From CAXBBB01 sp963841855 (GTDB lineage: Bacteria > Bacteroidota > Rhodothermia > Rhodothermales > BA12): a stretch of DNA of 64,000 nt. A program made the position numbers and the translations under genes. The DNA lies in assembly GCA_963841855.1 (NCBI GenBank), contig CAWJEJ010000003.1, forward strand, positions 186,001-250,000, read 5' to 3'. The notes under the pieces were generated by a model. That model was not told the DNA's origin. It ran no database searches and saw only the letters and a program-made list of their open reading frames with translations. Positions 54,501 to 63,999 of this stretch are shown piece by piece. Within the stretch, counting starts at the first letter, position 1. Each line of letters opens with the position of its first letter.

Positions 54501-54624
54501 TGAAGTCGGCGTCGATGACCGTTCCAGTCAGGATTCCGGTTTGAGCGTAGAGTGGAGAAGAGGCTGCCGTAGCGAGGAGCACGAGCGCAAAGGCGAGCGC
54601 GGCGCGGAGTAGACGTATGATCAT
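51578..54624 (-). CDS. TonB-dependent receptor with CarboxypepD-reg-like domain (frameshifted)
   Basis: The gene opens at ATG 54624 with a signal peptide (RAALAFALVLLATAASSPLY), then a carboxypeptidase-regulatory-like domain (GTVIDADFSEGVIGATVVLD; GNYRIQNIPAGTYDVVFSSI). A plug domain follows (VRGLGDRYSNTQLNGASLPT) and then a 22-strand barrel with RTLARPTFLELAPG. It should take up a large or scarce solute across the outer membrane using TonB. Two one-base breaks interrupt the barrel, one at an A5 run (53030-53034) and one near 52290; each flank continues in register (FSARTQEDIV; VSGYYKDFENPIER). The C-terminal tail is Pro/Gly-rich. It is the first gene of the unit with the T9SS repeat protein and has a PHO-box-like promoter. 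Confidence 0.85.
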
Positions 54625-54703
54625 GAGGATCGAAGGAGCGAGGCGAGATCGACCTGGCGTGGGGGATGGGTCCGGCTTGGGAGGATGGAAGCCGGAAGAG
54701 CGA

Positions 54704-54783
54704 GCAACCTATCCGGGCTGAGTTACCCGAGTGTGTTCGCGCCATTACCTCACCGTTATCCGATAGACACCTCAGTGTTAACC
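54704..54783 (-). promoter_or_regulatory. PHO-box-like array and promoter of the TonB-receptor operon
   Basis: On the plus strand GTTACCC (54722), GTGTTCG (54733), ATTACCT (54744), GTTATCC (54755), GACACCT (54766) and GTTAACC (54777) follow at an exact 11-bp period; four of the six fit a GTTAmCC-type unit. Ten bases beyond GTTACCC lies TAGGTTGC (minus strand, 54704-54711), identical in sequence and spacing to the plcP promoter. The receptor ATG is 79 bases further on. The rest of 54625-54946 holds no gene. Confidence 0.65.
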
Positions 54784-54946
54784 GTCCAAGCTTCACGGAC
54801 TACCCGGTGGTGTTACGAACCGCCGAACCCAACTCGGTTCGCGTGATAAAGCATGCTCGCTTTGCTGCCTGCGCGTTCGGGAGCTTGGGCTATCGGAACA
54901 GGGCGACTATGGGACGTTTGTTGGACCGACTATTACGGACACTCTG

Positions 54947-56209
54947 TTGCCTACTCACTCTTCGGCCCGCGTCGGGCTGGTTCTCTTCGCGCTGTGGCTG
55001 ATGGTGTTCGCCGCGGCCAGCCAGATTATGATCGTCTCGCCGATCCTGCCCGACATCGCGCGCGAGCTAGACGTCGAGGCCGGAAAGCTGGGCTCGCTGA
55101 TCTCGGTCTATGCGATCATGCTGGGCGTTTTCTCGCTCGTCGCGGGACCGGTTTCTGACCGCGTCGGGCGGCGCGTGATTCTGCTGGCGGGCGCGCTGTC
55201 GATGGGCGTGGTCCTGCTGCTCCACGGACTGGCGCACAGCTTCTGGATGCTGCTCGGCATGCGGATGCTGGCAGGCGCAGCAGGCGGCCTGCTCTCGGGC
55301 GCTGCCGTCGCCTACGTCGGTGACTTCTTTCCCTACGAACGGCGCGGATGGGCTAACGGCTGGGTGATGAGCGGCATCGCGCTGGGGCAGGTGCTGGGCA
55401 TCCCGGCAGGCAAGATCCTGGCGACGCAGCTAGGCTTCGAGTGGCCGTTCGTCGCCTACGGATTCGTGATGCTGCTGGCCGGGCTGCTGACGTGGCGCTT
55501 CGTGCCCCAACCCGACGTGGAGCTTTCCAAAGACCGCGTCACGTTCGGCGGAGCGGTGGCTTCGTACCGCGCGCTGCTCGCCCAGCCTGCTCCCCGTGCC
55601 GCCGTCATCGGCTACGCGCTGATGTTCTTGGCGATCGGCCTGTTCGTGCCCTACTTCCCGCTGTGGCTCGAAAACGAGATCGGCCTGAGTGGAAACGCCA
55701 TCGCTGGCCTCTTCCTCGTCGGCGGGCTGGCAAACCTGGCAACGGGGCCGATGGCAGGCAAGTTGTCGGACCGCGTCGGACGCAAGCCTCTGGTCGTGGC
55801 CTCGTGCATCCTGTTCTCGCTCGCCCTACTCGCCACGCCCTACGTCGTGACCGGGCTAGTGACAGCCTACGTGTTCTTCGCCCTCGCGATGGTGAGCGTT
55901 GCCATGCGTATCGCGCCGCTCCAATCGCTCGTGTCCGCCCTCGTCCCAGACGCACAGCGTGGCGTGATGATGAGCGGCGCCGTCTCGGTCGGTCAAGTCG
56001 GCATGGCGACGGGAGCGGGACTCGCAGGCATGATCTACGCCACGTTCGGCATCGGCGGCAACACGATCGGCGCGACCATTGCCGTTTCCTTGATGGCGAT
56101 TTTGGTCGTCTTCGCACTCCCCGAACCCAAAGGCGACGCGCCGCCCACGCCCGAGCCGCCAGCCGGAACCGCTGAGTCGCGCCCGGCACCGTCGCACGTA
56201 GCGGCGTAG
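54947..56209 (+). CDS. Major facilitator superfamily transporter
   Basis: The start is TTG 54947. The 420-aa product has 12 predicted membrane helices and motif A in both halves (AGPVSDRVGRRVILLAGAL; GKLSDRVGRKPLVVASCI). The N-terminal pattern ASQIMIVSPILPDIARELDV resembles multidrug/arabinose-type DHA1 exporters. The substrate cannot be told. It is transcribed divergently from the TonB receptor and shares the intergenic region with its PHO-like array, which could also affect this gene. Confidence 0.85.
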   Translation: MPTHSSARVGLVLFALWLMVFAAASQIMIVSPILPDIARELDVEAGKLGSLISVYAIMLGVFSLVAGPVSDRVGRRVILLAGALSMGVVLLLHGLAHSFWMLLGMRMLAGAAGGLLSGAAVAYVGDFFPYERRGWANGWVMSGIALGQVLGIPAGKILATQLGFEWPFVAYGFVMLLAGLLTWRFVPQPDVELSKDRVTFGGAVASYRALLAQPAPRAAVIGYALMFLAIGLFVPYFPLWLENEIGLSGNAIAGLFLVGGLANLATGPMAGKLSDRVGRKPLVVASCILFSLALLATPYVVTGLVTAYVFFALAMVSVAMRIAPLQSLVSALVPDAQRGVMMSGAVSVGQVGMATGAGLAGMIYATFGIGGNTIGATIAVSLMAILVVFALPEPKGDAPPTPEPPAGTAESRPAPSHVAA

Positions 56210-56246
56210 AGTAGAAACGCTGGCATTAGCTCGGACCCCATCTCGC

Positions 56247-56615
56247 TCAGACTGCAGCCCCCTTGGGGAACGGTCGGCTTCGGATCGCATCGCGATCTTG
56301 CATCAGCAATGTGTATCCGGTCCACACTGTGTCTGGCAAAGCGAGCACGCGCTCTGCCGTATCCATCGGAGATTCAGGAGCGAATCGGCAGTGCAAAACG
56401 CAAGGCGGCGGCTTGGCTCCTTCACCAAAGATCAGCGCGCCAAAATCGCGGTCGAACGTGAGCAATGTGGCGTCCATTTGCACAGCTTTCCGAAGCACGT
56501 CAACGTCGAGCAAGCCGGACGCTATCTCTGCAATAGACTCTACTTCGTATCCACTGGCTCGCAGCAGCTTGACTGAGGGCAGCGGCACGTTCTCGTCGGC
56601 GAGAATCCGCCTCAC
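56247..56615 (-). CDS. DUF5615 PIN-like protein (putative toxin)
   Basis: From GTG 56615 (VRRILADENVPLPSVKLLRA) the 122-aa product fits DUF5615, a PIN-related fold: the acidic residues DEN near the start and TLLTFDRDFGALIF in the middle form the expected metal site. The C-terminus (MQDRDAIRSRPFPKGAAV) is less usual. It overlaps the stop of the preceding DUF433 gene by 4 bases (GTGA, 56612-56615). This pairing is common in genomes and is regarded as a VapBC-like toxin-antitoxin module; activity has not been shown for most members. Confidence 0.75.
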   Translation of the reverse strand: MRRILADENVPLPSVKLLRASGYEVESIAEIASGLLDVDVLRKAVQMDATLLTFDRDFGALIFGEGAKPPPCVLHCRFAPESPMDTAERVLALPDTVWTGYTLLMQDRDAIRSRPFPKGAAV

Positions 56616-56842
56616 ACTGCCGGGCGGAGATACGTCTCGCCTCGCAGCGCGTCGGCGGCGTAGGCGAACACGGCGCATAACTGCTCTGCCGTCAGATGCG
56701 GATACGATTCGAGCACCTGATCCATCGTCCAGCCCTGACCGAACAGGCCGAGCAGAAAGTCGGCCCGCAGCCGCGTCCCTCGGATCACTAGGCGTCCGCC
56801 TGCGACGCCGGGTGCGCTGTGGAGATGTTGGTTCCAGTCCAT
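56612..56842 (-). CDS. DUF433 protein (putative antitoxin)
   Basis: The 76-aa product has the DUF433 pattern: GVAGGRLVIRGTRLRADFLL, then GWTMDQVLESYPHLTAEQLC and VFAYAADALRG, a helix-turn-helix-type fold. It lies first in the two-gene unit with the DUF5615 gene, as antitoxins usually do, and so may bind DNA and autoregulate. Confidence 0.8.
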   Translation of the reverse strand: MDWNQHLHSAPGVAGGRLVIRGTRLRADFLLGLFGQGWTMDQVLESYPHLTAEQLCAVFAYAADALRGETYLRPAV

Positions 56843-56979
56843 GCGGGAGCAACGCGGAGCAGATTGGGGTGGTTCGGGAGACGGTTCGCATCATCGATTT
56901 GGTTGGCTGACGCAATGAACCACCTGGCCGCGCCAAGCCCAGTCCCTCGTACGCGGCAACGCTCGTCTACCCAACGCAA

Positions 56980-57020
56980 AGCGGCGCGCCCAGCCGAAGC
57001 CGAGCGCGCCGCTCGTTTTT
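56980..57020 (-). terminator. Intrinsic terminator downstream of nrdJ (bidirectional)
   Basis: agcggcgcgc (56980-56989) pairs with gcgcgccgct (57004-57013). A TTTTT run follows on the plus strand and a shorter T run on the minus strand. It lies 40 bases after the nrdJ stop. Confidence 0.7.
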
Positions 57021-57059
57021 GCCACATCACTAGCAAAAGGGGGGTGCGTCAGGCTGGCA

Positions 57060-60000
57060 TCAGCCGCAGCCGGACGAGGTGCCGCAGGCGGTGCAGACGT
57101 AGCACGCGCCGCTGCGGACCGTGATCGAGCCGCACGACGAGCACGGCGGGCTGTCGTCCTGGAACGTGCGCGTGGCCGTCTGCTGCTGCTCGGTCGCCAT
57201 GAACTGCTCGACCGTTCCGCCGACGAGGGGCTCGACGGGCTGGGTAGCCGACGCGTTCATCTCGAACAGGTTGGCCTGCGTTTGGTCCTGGGCCGGGCCG
57301 CTGCGCTGGACGATCTGCGCAACGGCCTCAGTAGGGTTTACGGCTTCCTCCTGCTCGGCCTCTTTGCCCAAGAACTTGCCTCCCAGATAGCGGAAGATGT
57401 AATCCATCAGGCTTTTGGCGATCGGGATTTGCTTGTTGTTGGTAAAGCCCGACGGCTCGAACCGCATGTGGCTGAACTTCTGAACCAGGTCTTCGAGCGG
57501 CACGCCGTACTGCAACGCCAGCGAGATGCTCGTCGCGAATGCGTCCATCAGCCCCGAGATCGTCGATCCCTGCTTGGCCATCGTGATAAAGATCTCTCCG
57601 GGCATGCTGGTCTCCGGGTAGAGACCGATGTGGAGGTAGCCTTCGTGACCGGCAATCGAGAACTTGTGCGTCACCGATGGGCGCTCGTCGGGCAGGCGCT
57701 TGCGGATCGGCTTGAAGACGACCTTCTCGACGATGCGCTCGGCGATTTCCTTAGCCGCCTGGTCCGACAGCGTCGGCAGTTTGCTGGCCATGCCGTCGCC
57801 ACTCTGCTCGTCCTGATCGACGGCAATGTCGGCTTCCTTGTTCTTGGTGTTGCCGCCTTCCTTGGTCGAGAGCGGCTGACTGCGCTTGCTGTTCTCGCGG
57901 TAGATGGCGACGGCTTTCAAGCCCTGCTTCCAGCCTTCGGTGTACGCGTGGGCGATGTCGTCCGGCGTGGCGGATTCGGGCAGGTTGACCGTCTTGCTGA
58001 TCGCACCCGAGATGAACGGCTGGCAGGCGGCCATCATGCTGATGTGGCCCATGTAGCCGATGGCGCGCGTGCCGTTGAAGGGCTTGAACGCACAGTCGAA
58101 CACGGCCAGGTGCTCGTCCTTGAGGCCCGGAGCGCCTTCGATGGTGTCGTGCTCGTCGATGAACGTGCGGATCGCCTCGGCGTCGGCCTTGGTGTAGCCC
58201 AGCGCGTCGAGCGCTTCGGGGACCGTCTGGTTGACGATTTTGAGCATGCCTTCGCCCTTTCCGGCGAGCAGCTTGTACTTGACCAGAGCGATGTCCGGCT
58301 CGATGCCGGTCGTGTCGCAGTCCATCATGAAGGCGATGGTGCCGGTCGGCGCCAGGACGGTGGCCTGAGCGTTGCGGTAGCCGTAGGTCTCGCCCAGCTC
58401 GACCATGCGATCCGCGGATTCCTGAGCCGCAGTACGCAGGTAGTCGGGACAGGTCGCGCCGATGTCGGCGACGGCGTCGCGGTGCATGCGCATCACGGCG
58501 AGCATCGGCTCCTCGTTGCCCTTGTAGCCGGGGAACGGGCCGATCTTCTTGTTCGCGGCGATCTCGGCCGAGCGCGCATACGCCTCGCTGTGCTCGATCG
58601 CCATCAGCGCGGCGGCGACGCTGCGGCCCTCGTCGCTGTCGTACGGCAGGCCCATCGACATCAGCAGCGCGCCGATGTTGGCGAAGCCTAGTCCGAGCGG
58701 ACGGTACTTGTGGCTGTTCGCGGCGACTTTGGCCGACGGATACCCGGCCGAGTCGACCAGAATCTCCATCGCCGTGATGTAGATGCGAGCAGCGGCGCGG
58801 TAGCGCTCTACGTCGACCGTGCCGTCGGCCTTTTGGAACTTGCGCAGGTTGAGAGAGGCGAGGTTGCACGCCGAGTCGTCCAAGAACATGTATTCGGAGC
58901 ACGGATTCGACGAGTTGATCTCGCCGCTGTTCTTGCACGTGTGCCACTTCTGGATCGTGTCCTCGTACTGCACGCCCGGATCGCCGCACAGGTGCGTGCC
59001 CTCGGCGATGCCGTCGAGGATCGACTGGCCGTCGACTTCCAGGACTGTCGATCCGTCCGTCACGCTGCGCAGGTGCGTAGGGCGTGCCGCTTTCGACCGA
59101 CTCGAACAGCGCGTCCTCGAGGCGGACGCTCTGGTTCACGTTCTGAAACGCGACCGATCCATACGCCGGGCCGTTGAAGCTGCCGTCGTAGCCTTGCTCA
59201 ATGAGCGCCCACGCCTTTTTCTCCTCCTCCTGCTTGGCCTCGACGAACTCCATGATGTCCGGGTGCCACGACTTCAGCGTCTGCATGATCGCCGCGCGCC
59301 GCGTCTTACCGCCACTCTTGATCGTGCCGCCGGTCGCGTCTTGGACGCGCATGAAGCTGACTGGACCGGATGGGATGCCGCCGCCGCTCAGCTTCTCGTG
59401 CGAACTGCGCAGCTTGGACCAGTCCGCGCCGACGCCGCTCCCATACTTGAACAGGCGAGCGCTCTCGCCCATCAGCTTCCAGATGTCGTCGATCGAGTCC
59501 TCGACCGAGATGATGAAGCACGCCGATGCCTGGGGCCGCTCGTACGGGTCCACGTCGACCACCTTGCCTTCCTGGTCGCTCCATCCGCTGATCGTCTTAC
59601 CGCCGGTATCGCGGACGCCATAGAGGTGGTGCAGGCCGACGTTGAACCAGACCGGGCTGTTGAAGGCGCCGTACTGGTTGGTGCAGAGCCACGTCAGTTC
59701 GTCGTAGAACTTATCCGCGTCGGCCTTGCTGGCGAAGTAGCCTTTTTCGTGGCCCCAGTCCGTGATCGTGCGCGTGACGCGGTGGACGAGTTGGCGCAGG
59801 CTGCGCTCGCGTCCGTCGTCGGCGGGGTCGACTCCGTTCTTTTCTACGTCGCCATAAAAGTATTTGGACGAGACGACGTTGGTAGCGAGCAGGCTCCAAT
59901 CGCTGGGAAACTCGACGCCTTTCTGCTCGAAAACGGCCTCGCCCTGCGGGTTGCGGATCGCGGCGTCACGCGTCTCCCACGTGACCGAGTCGAAGGGGTC

Positions 60001-60069
60001 CTGACCTTGAGTCGAGAAGACGCGGTCGATGGTGAGGCCTTTGGCGAGGCGATTGGAGGAGAGGGCCAT
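57060..60069 (-). CDS. nrdJ: Vitamin B12-dependent (class II) ribonucleotide reductase NrdJ (frameshifted near 59072)
   Basis: The protein of about 1002 residues starts at ATG 60069 and shows the class II pattern: NQYGAFNSPVWFNVGLHHLY, GSGVGADWSKLRSSHEKLSG, NPCSEYMFLDDSACNLASLN (active-site Cys and Glu region) and VLAPTGTIAFMMDCDTTGIE. The C-terminal zinc-ribbon-like tail CSSCGSITVRSGACYVCTAC carries the shuttling Cys residues. It makes deoxyribonucleotides using adenosylcobalamin. The frame breaks once: removing one G at 59072-59073 joins TPYA directly to LRSVTDGS. Both flanks are intact, so the gene is probably functional and the break is a sequence error. Confidence 0.95.
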
Positions 60070-60425
60070 GGGGTGCGGGGTGATGTGACGTGCGGCGGCT
60101 TCCGAGCGCGGAGCGGCTGAACCTGCGTGACGGCGGGGTCACAGTGGCACAGGCGCTCGGGTATCCAAGAAAGCCAGAAGCCGGACGCCTCGCAAATTGG
60201 CTTTTCAACATGTGCGCACAACGCCTGGAAAGAGTCTCGCGCAAAACGGACATCAAGCCGACCCTCTCTGGGTGGCTCTTGGATAACTTTCGATGCCGCC
60301 GAATATCCGTTAATCACAAGTAGGAGCCGAGCATTCGCACATGTAGTCGCGCGCCGCCCTTGCCTTGCGCGGAGGGTTATCCACAGGTGTGCAGAGATAG
60401 CGGACATCGGTATTTATACTGACGC
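60070..60425. other. Intergenic region upstream of nrdJ and a lipoprotein gene, with a DnaA-box match
   Basis: This 356-base region contains the divergent promoters of nrdJ (minus) and the lipoprotein gene (plus). TTATCCACA at 60378-60386 is a perfect DnaA-box consensus; a second site, TTATCCAAG (minus, 60278-60286), has two mismatches. The former is 310 bases from nrdJ and 40 from the lipoprotein start. I see no riboswitch. Confidence 0.45.
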
Positions 60426-61151
60426 ATGCCTTCTATTCGCTCGACCACCTGGACACGCGGCTTCGTGCTGATACTCGCGACCTTGTCGCTCGGGCTGGCC
60501 GGATGCGTCAGCCACACGCCGGTGAGTCCAAGTGCTTTGTTTCGCGCCGATGACGGAATGGGGGGCGGTGTTTCGTTCTCCGGTATGCGGTCTGCCGCGC
60601 ACGCGCCCCCTACCAGAATATTCGATGGGTGCCGCGTGCAGGGCCGAGGGCAGTGCCCACCTGAATTAGACAGGCCGGTGGAGCTTACGGGTCGGTTCTA
60701 TAATCCCAACGCGCTGGGAGGCGGTTTCTACATCGTTGGAGGGACCCGTCGGATAGCGTTTTCGACGACGGTGGGACTTTTCGTCGCTGGTGCCGACCTG
60801 TCCGTACGGTTAACGAATCGAATCGTCGCGATGGGCGCTCTCTCCGGTTGGGGGCAGGCAACCGGCGCTCTCGCGGTAGCCGTGCCGGGACCTGCGGACG
60901 TGACCCCTCTAGTAACGCTCGAATATCGCCGTAGATCGTACCTGTACGAATACGCGAGCAGTGGCGGAGAAGGCTTCATTTCCTTCGGCGAGTTCGATCA
61001 GATATATAGCGAGCAGGTAGGAGTTGGCTTCATGCCGATCGCGCATCGGTCACCGACGAGCCGTTCGGCCGCAGTGCTACATGGGTTTGTCGGGTACGAC
61101 GTGACGTTCGACGGCGTCGTCTTCGCGCTTGGAGTTGCGCTGGGCGGCTGA
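60426..61151 (+). CDS. Lipoprotein of unknown function
   Basis: The 241-aa product has a lipoprotein signal (RGFVLILATLSLGLAGC). The mature part has two Cys (DGCRVQGRGQCPPE) near the N-terminus that may form a disulfide, then alternating strands with many Gly and aromatic residues (GGFYIVGGTRRIAFSTTVGL and later AAVLHGFVGYDVTFDGVVFA), consistent with an outer-membrane-like beta-barrel. No family is recognised. It is convergent with the methyltransferase gene, with 2 bases between the stops. Confidence 0.65.
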   Translation: MPSIRSTTWTRGFVLILATLSLGLAGCVSHTPVSPSALFRADDGMGGGVSFSGMRSAAHAPPTRIFDGCRVQGRGQCPPELDRPVELTGRFYNPNALGGGFYIVGGTRRIAFSTTVGLFVAGADLSVRLTNRIVAMGALSGWGQATGALAVAVPGPADVTPLVTLEYRRRSYLYEYASSGGEGFISFGEFDQIYSEQVGVGFMPIAHRSPTSRSAAVLHGFVGYDVTFDGVVFALGVALGG

Positions 61152-61153
61152 CT

Positions 61154-61616
61154 TCAGATCCAGCGCCGGACGCGCCTGCTATAGCGGTCGAATGCGCTGC
61201 CGAATTGCGCCTGCATCGCGCGCTGCTCGGGGCGGATCTGGAAGCGGTCGATGTAGCCCACGAACGCGATGGTCGCCAGCAGGCCGGCGGGGTGGCCGAG
61301 CCATGCCGTCCACGCCAGCAGGCCGAGCGCCAGGCCGACGTACATCGGGTTGCGCGTGACGCCATAGATGCCCGACGTGACCAGAGCGGACGAGCGGTCC
61401 GGGCGATGCGGATTCACGGTCGTTCGGCCTGGACAAAGGCGACCACTCCGGCGAGCGCCGAATGCCACTCCGACGGCGGCCAGCACGCCGACGAGCACCC
61501 AGCGAAACGGAAGCACGGCGTACCACGACGGAAGCGCATCGGCCAGCGACCCACGCCCCGGCGGCACAGACGAGCCAGACGACGACCGGCGGCACCTTGA
61601 GTTCGAGCGCGCTCAC
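61154..61616 (-). CDS. Isoprenylcysteine carboxyl methyltransferase/PEMT-like membrane protein (frameshifted)
   Basis: The start is GTG 61616 (VSALELKVPPVVVWLVCAAG). After a break near 61560 the frame continues as SLADALPSWYAVLPFRWVLV and ends with VTSGIYGVTRNPMYVGLALG and IDRFQIRPEQRAMQAQFGSAF. The latter segments are characteristic of ICMT/PEMT-type methyltransferases, which methylate lipid-like substrates in the membrane using SAM. A further pair of compensating breaks around 61410-61450 is likely, because another frame reads ALAGVVAFVQAERP there. The start overlaps the stop of the DUF2911-FG-GAP gene (GTGA, 61613-61616). Confidence 0.65.
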
Positions 61617-63999
61617 CGGTCGCCCCGAAAGAACCACAACCCTCCCGCTTGATGACCCAGCGTGAGATCGCCGATACCGTCGCCGTCTACGTCGAAGAGC
61701 GTGGGCGCGAGGTCAGCGGGCATCGGCTTATTCGGGCAGGTTGAGGTCGTGCGGCGCAAAGTCGGAGGAACCAGTCGCGGTCTGCCGGTAGCCGATCAGC
61801 GTTCCGCCGCGCGTGCCGACGACGAGCAGGAGCAAGCCATCCGCATCGCGGTGCAGCGTCGGTCGAGCGCCGCTGCCGTTGCGGTCGATCAGCGCCTCGG
61901 ACTGGGCGATCCACGGGTCCGGGCTGCGACGGCGTGCCGTCGTTGCGCAGCAGGTTGAGATCGCCCGACGACTCGCCGACGATCAGGTCGATGTCGCCGT
62001 CGCCGTCCACGTCGGCGGCGGTCGGGGCGGCGATGTTGCCGCGCGGGATTTCGGCGAGGGGCGTCCGTCCGGCGTCATTGGCTCGAACGCGAGCGCGCCG
62101 GTTTGACGGAACGCAAACACGTCGCCCGAGAACGTGCCGACGATCAGATCGACTCAGGCCGTCGCCGTCCAGATCGGCGATGGTGGGGACAAAACTGTAG
62201 CCGTCGAGAGCGGGCAGGTCGAGGCGGGCCGCGCGCAGGCTCGGAGCGCCGGGCGTGCCGACGTTTTCCCAGGCGAACAGTTCGCCGTCGGTCGTGCCGA
62301 CGATCAGGTCGGCGTCGCCGTCGCCGTCCAGGTCGCCCCAGGCGGGAGCCGAACCCGTCCCCGCGTCGAGGCCGGGAACGAGGGCGTCGGTGACGCGCGC
62401 GAACGTGCCGTCGTCGCGCTGGGTCAGCAGGTGGAGGTTGCGAATCGGTGCCGTCCCAAACGCCCCGCCGACGACACCGACGGTCAGATCGTCGCGCCCG
62501 TCGCCGTTCACATCCGAAACGGCAGCCGCGTTATAGCCCGCCGTCCGCAGCGCCGATGTGGGAAACGCCGTCGTCGCGATGTGGAAGGCGGGAGCCGGGC
62601 ACGCGCCGTCGTTTTCGAGCAGGTAGAGGCTGGGCGAGAAGAAGTCGCCCCAGATCAGGTCGTTGTCGCCGTCGCCGTCCACGTCGGCCACGTCGAGCGC
62701 GCTCGCGCCGTGCATGCGGTTCGCGTCGCCCGGAAGCGACAGGACCATAGTCGTCGAACTCGAATGGCGACGGCGCCGACTTCTGGTCGCCGATCACGAG
62801 GACGCCGGGCCACTCGTCGTGGAGCAGCCGAAAGCGTGGCACGCCATCATCGCCCGGCCCGAGTCCTTCGAAGACGGTCAGCGTGCCGTCGACCTGGGCT
62901 TGCAGCAGGTCCAGGATGCCGTCGCACGTCACGTCGGCCAGCGCGGGCACGTTCTGCCGGTCCGCCGAGATCGGGTCGCCCGACTGCGCATCGACCAGCG
63001 GACCGACGGACGGGCGAATCCGCCGGCGGTCCGCTCGTAGAACCGCACGCCCGACAGCGGCTCCTCGGTCGAGCAGGTCGCCGTCGCCGTCGCCGTCCAG
63101 GTCCGACTACGCGCACCCACTGCCCGACGCGCACGTCGTGCCAGTGATCCGTGCTCCACGCCAGGTCGGTCGGAGCCGGGCCGACGCGTTCCCACAGCGT
63201 CAGCGCGTCGGCATAGGTCTGGACGAGCAGGTCGAGGTCTCCGTCGTCGTCCACGTCCCACCACTGCGGGCGCGGCGCCGCGACGCCTCCGGCAAACGGA
63301 TCACGCACGGCCGCGCCGCCGGCATCGACGACCGAAAACGGAGCCGCGTCGCGCGTCCACGTCTGCGCGCCTGGCTGGACAGGCGAGCGCGAAGGACCAG
63401 CAGCGCCCGCGTCACAGCTCGACGAATCGGCACGCGCACGTCGACGCCCGCCCAGCGAATGCGCAGATCGACGCCGCCCTCGACCGGCACGAAGTCGTAG
63501 ACCAGCGACTGCTCGTAGCTGTCCGGTTCGTACGCCGTCATCGGAGCGACGACCACGTCGAGGGCTCGCGTCGTACTCGTCGGCTAGGTGCTGACCGGGG
63601 TGCGTGTTGAGGTGGATCGTCCACGGACTCGCTCTCTCGCGGCGTGGTGAAGAGCGGCGTAGACGCCCGGCGCCAGTGGCTGTCCGCCGACTGTCGACGA
63701 AGTCCGTCACGACGAGTTCGGTCGCCATGTGCGCGCCAGTCGACCAGATCTGATCGTAGCCGACCAATCCGCCGAAGATCGTCCGGCCGCGCGCGTAGGG
63801 TTTGCCATAGACGACGTGGAGGTAGGTGCCGTCGCCGAGCGTCGCTCCGGCCCGCCCGACCGCGCTGCCCGGGCGGCGGATCGGCTTCGTCGACGCGCAG
63901 GCCGCTCACGACAAACGTCTGAGCGTCAGCGGAGACCGGGCTTTGAGCCGAAGCCGCAGGGGCAAGCGCCAAGAAGGCGGCGAAGAGGAAGAGACGCAT
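61613..63999 (-). CDS. DUF2911 domain fused to FG-GAP/VCBS repeats, exported (multiply frameshifted)
   Basis: The gene starts at ATG 63999 with a signal peptide (MRLFLFAAFLALAPAASAQ). Joining frames gives a DUF2911-like domain in the first 160 residues: LVGYDQIWSTGAHMATELVV, then WTIHLNTHPGQHLADEYD. From about residue 270, FG-GAP/VCBS repeats take over, with many copies of the calcium-binding pattern DxDGDGDxDL (for example VADVDGDGDNDLIWGDFF, GDLDGDGDADLIVG and DVDGDGDIDLIVGES). The last is LFDVDGDGIGDLTLG, just before the stop at 61613. At least six breaks (about 63880, 63640, 63560, 63110, 62755 and 62150) split the frame. I read it as one intact gene of about 795 codons. Confidence 0.6.

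Noticed and set aside
59060..59085. Programmed frameshifting in nrdJ (and in porX near 12102)
   Set aside because: No slippery sequence with downstream structure is evident, these families are not known for recoding, and similar breaks occur in many unrelated genes here.
60070..60300. Possible cobalamin riboswitch before the B12-dependent nrdJ
   Set aside because: A GCCACTGTGACC segment is present on the minus strand, but the AGGGAA/GGTG core elements and B12-box context are missing.
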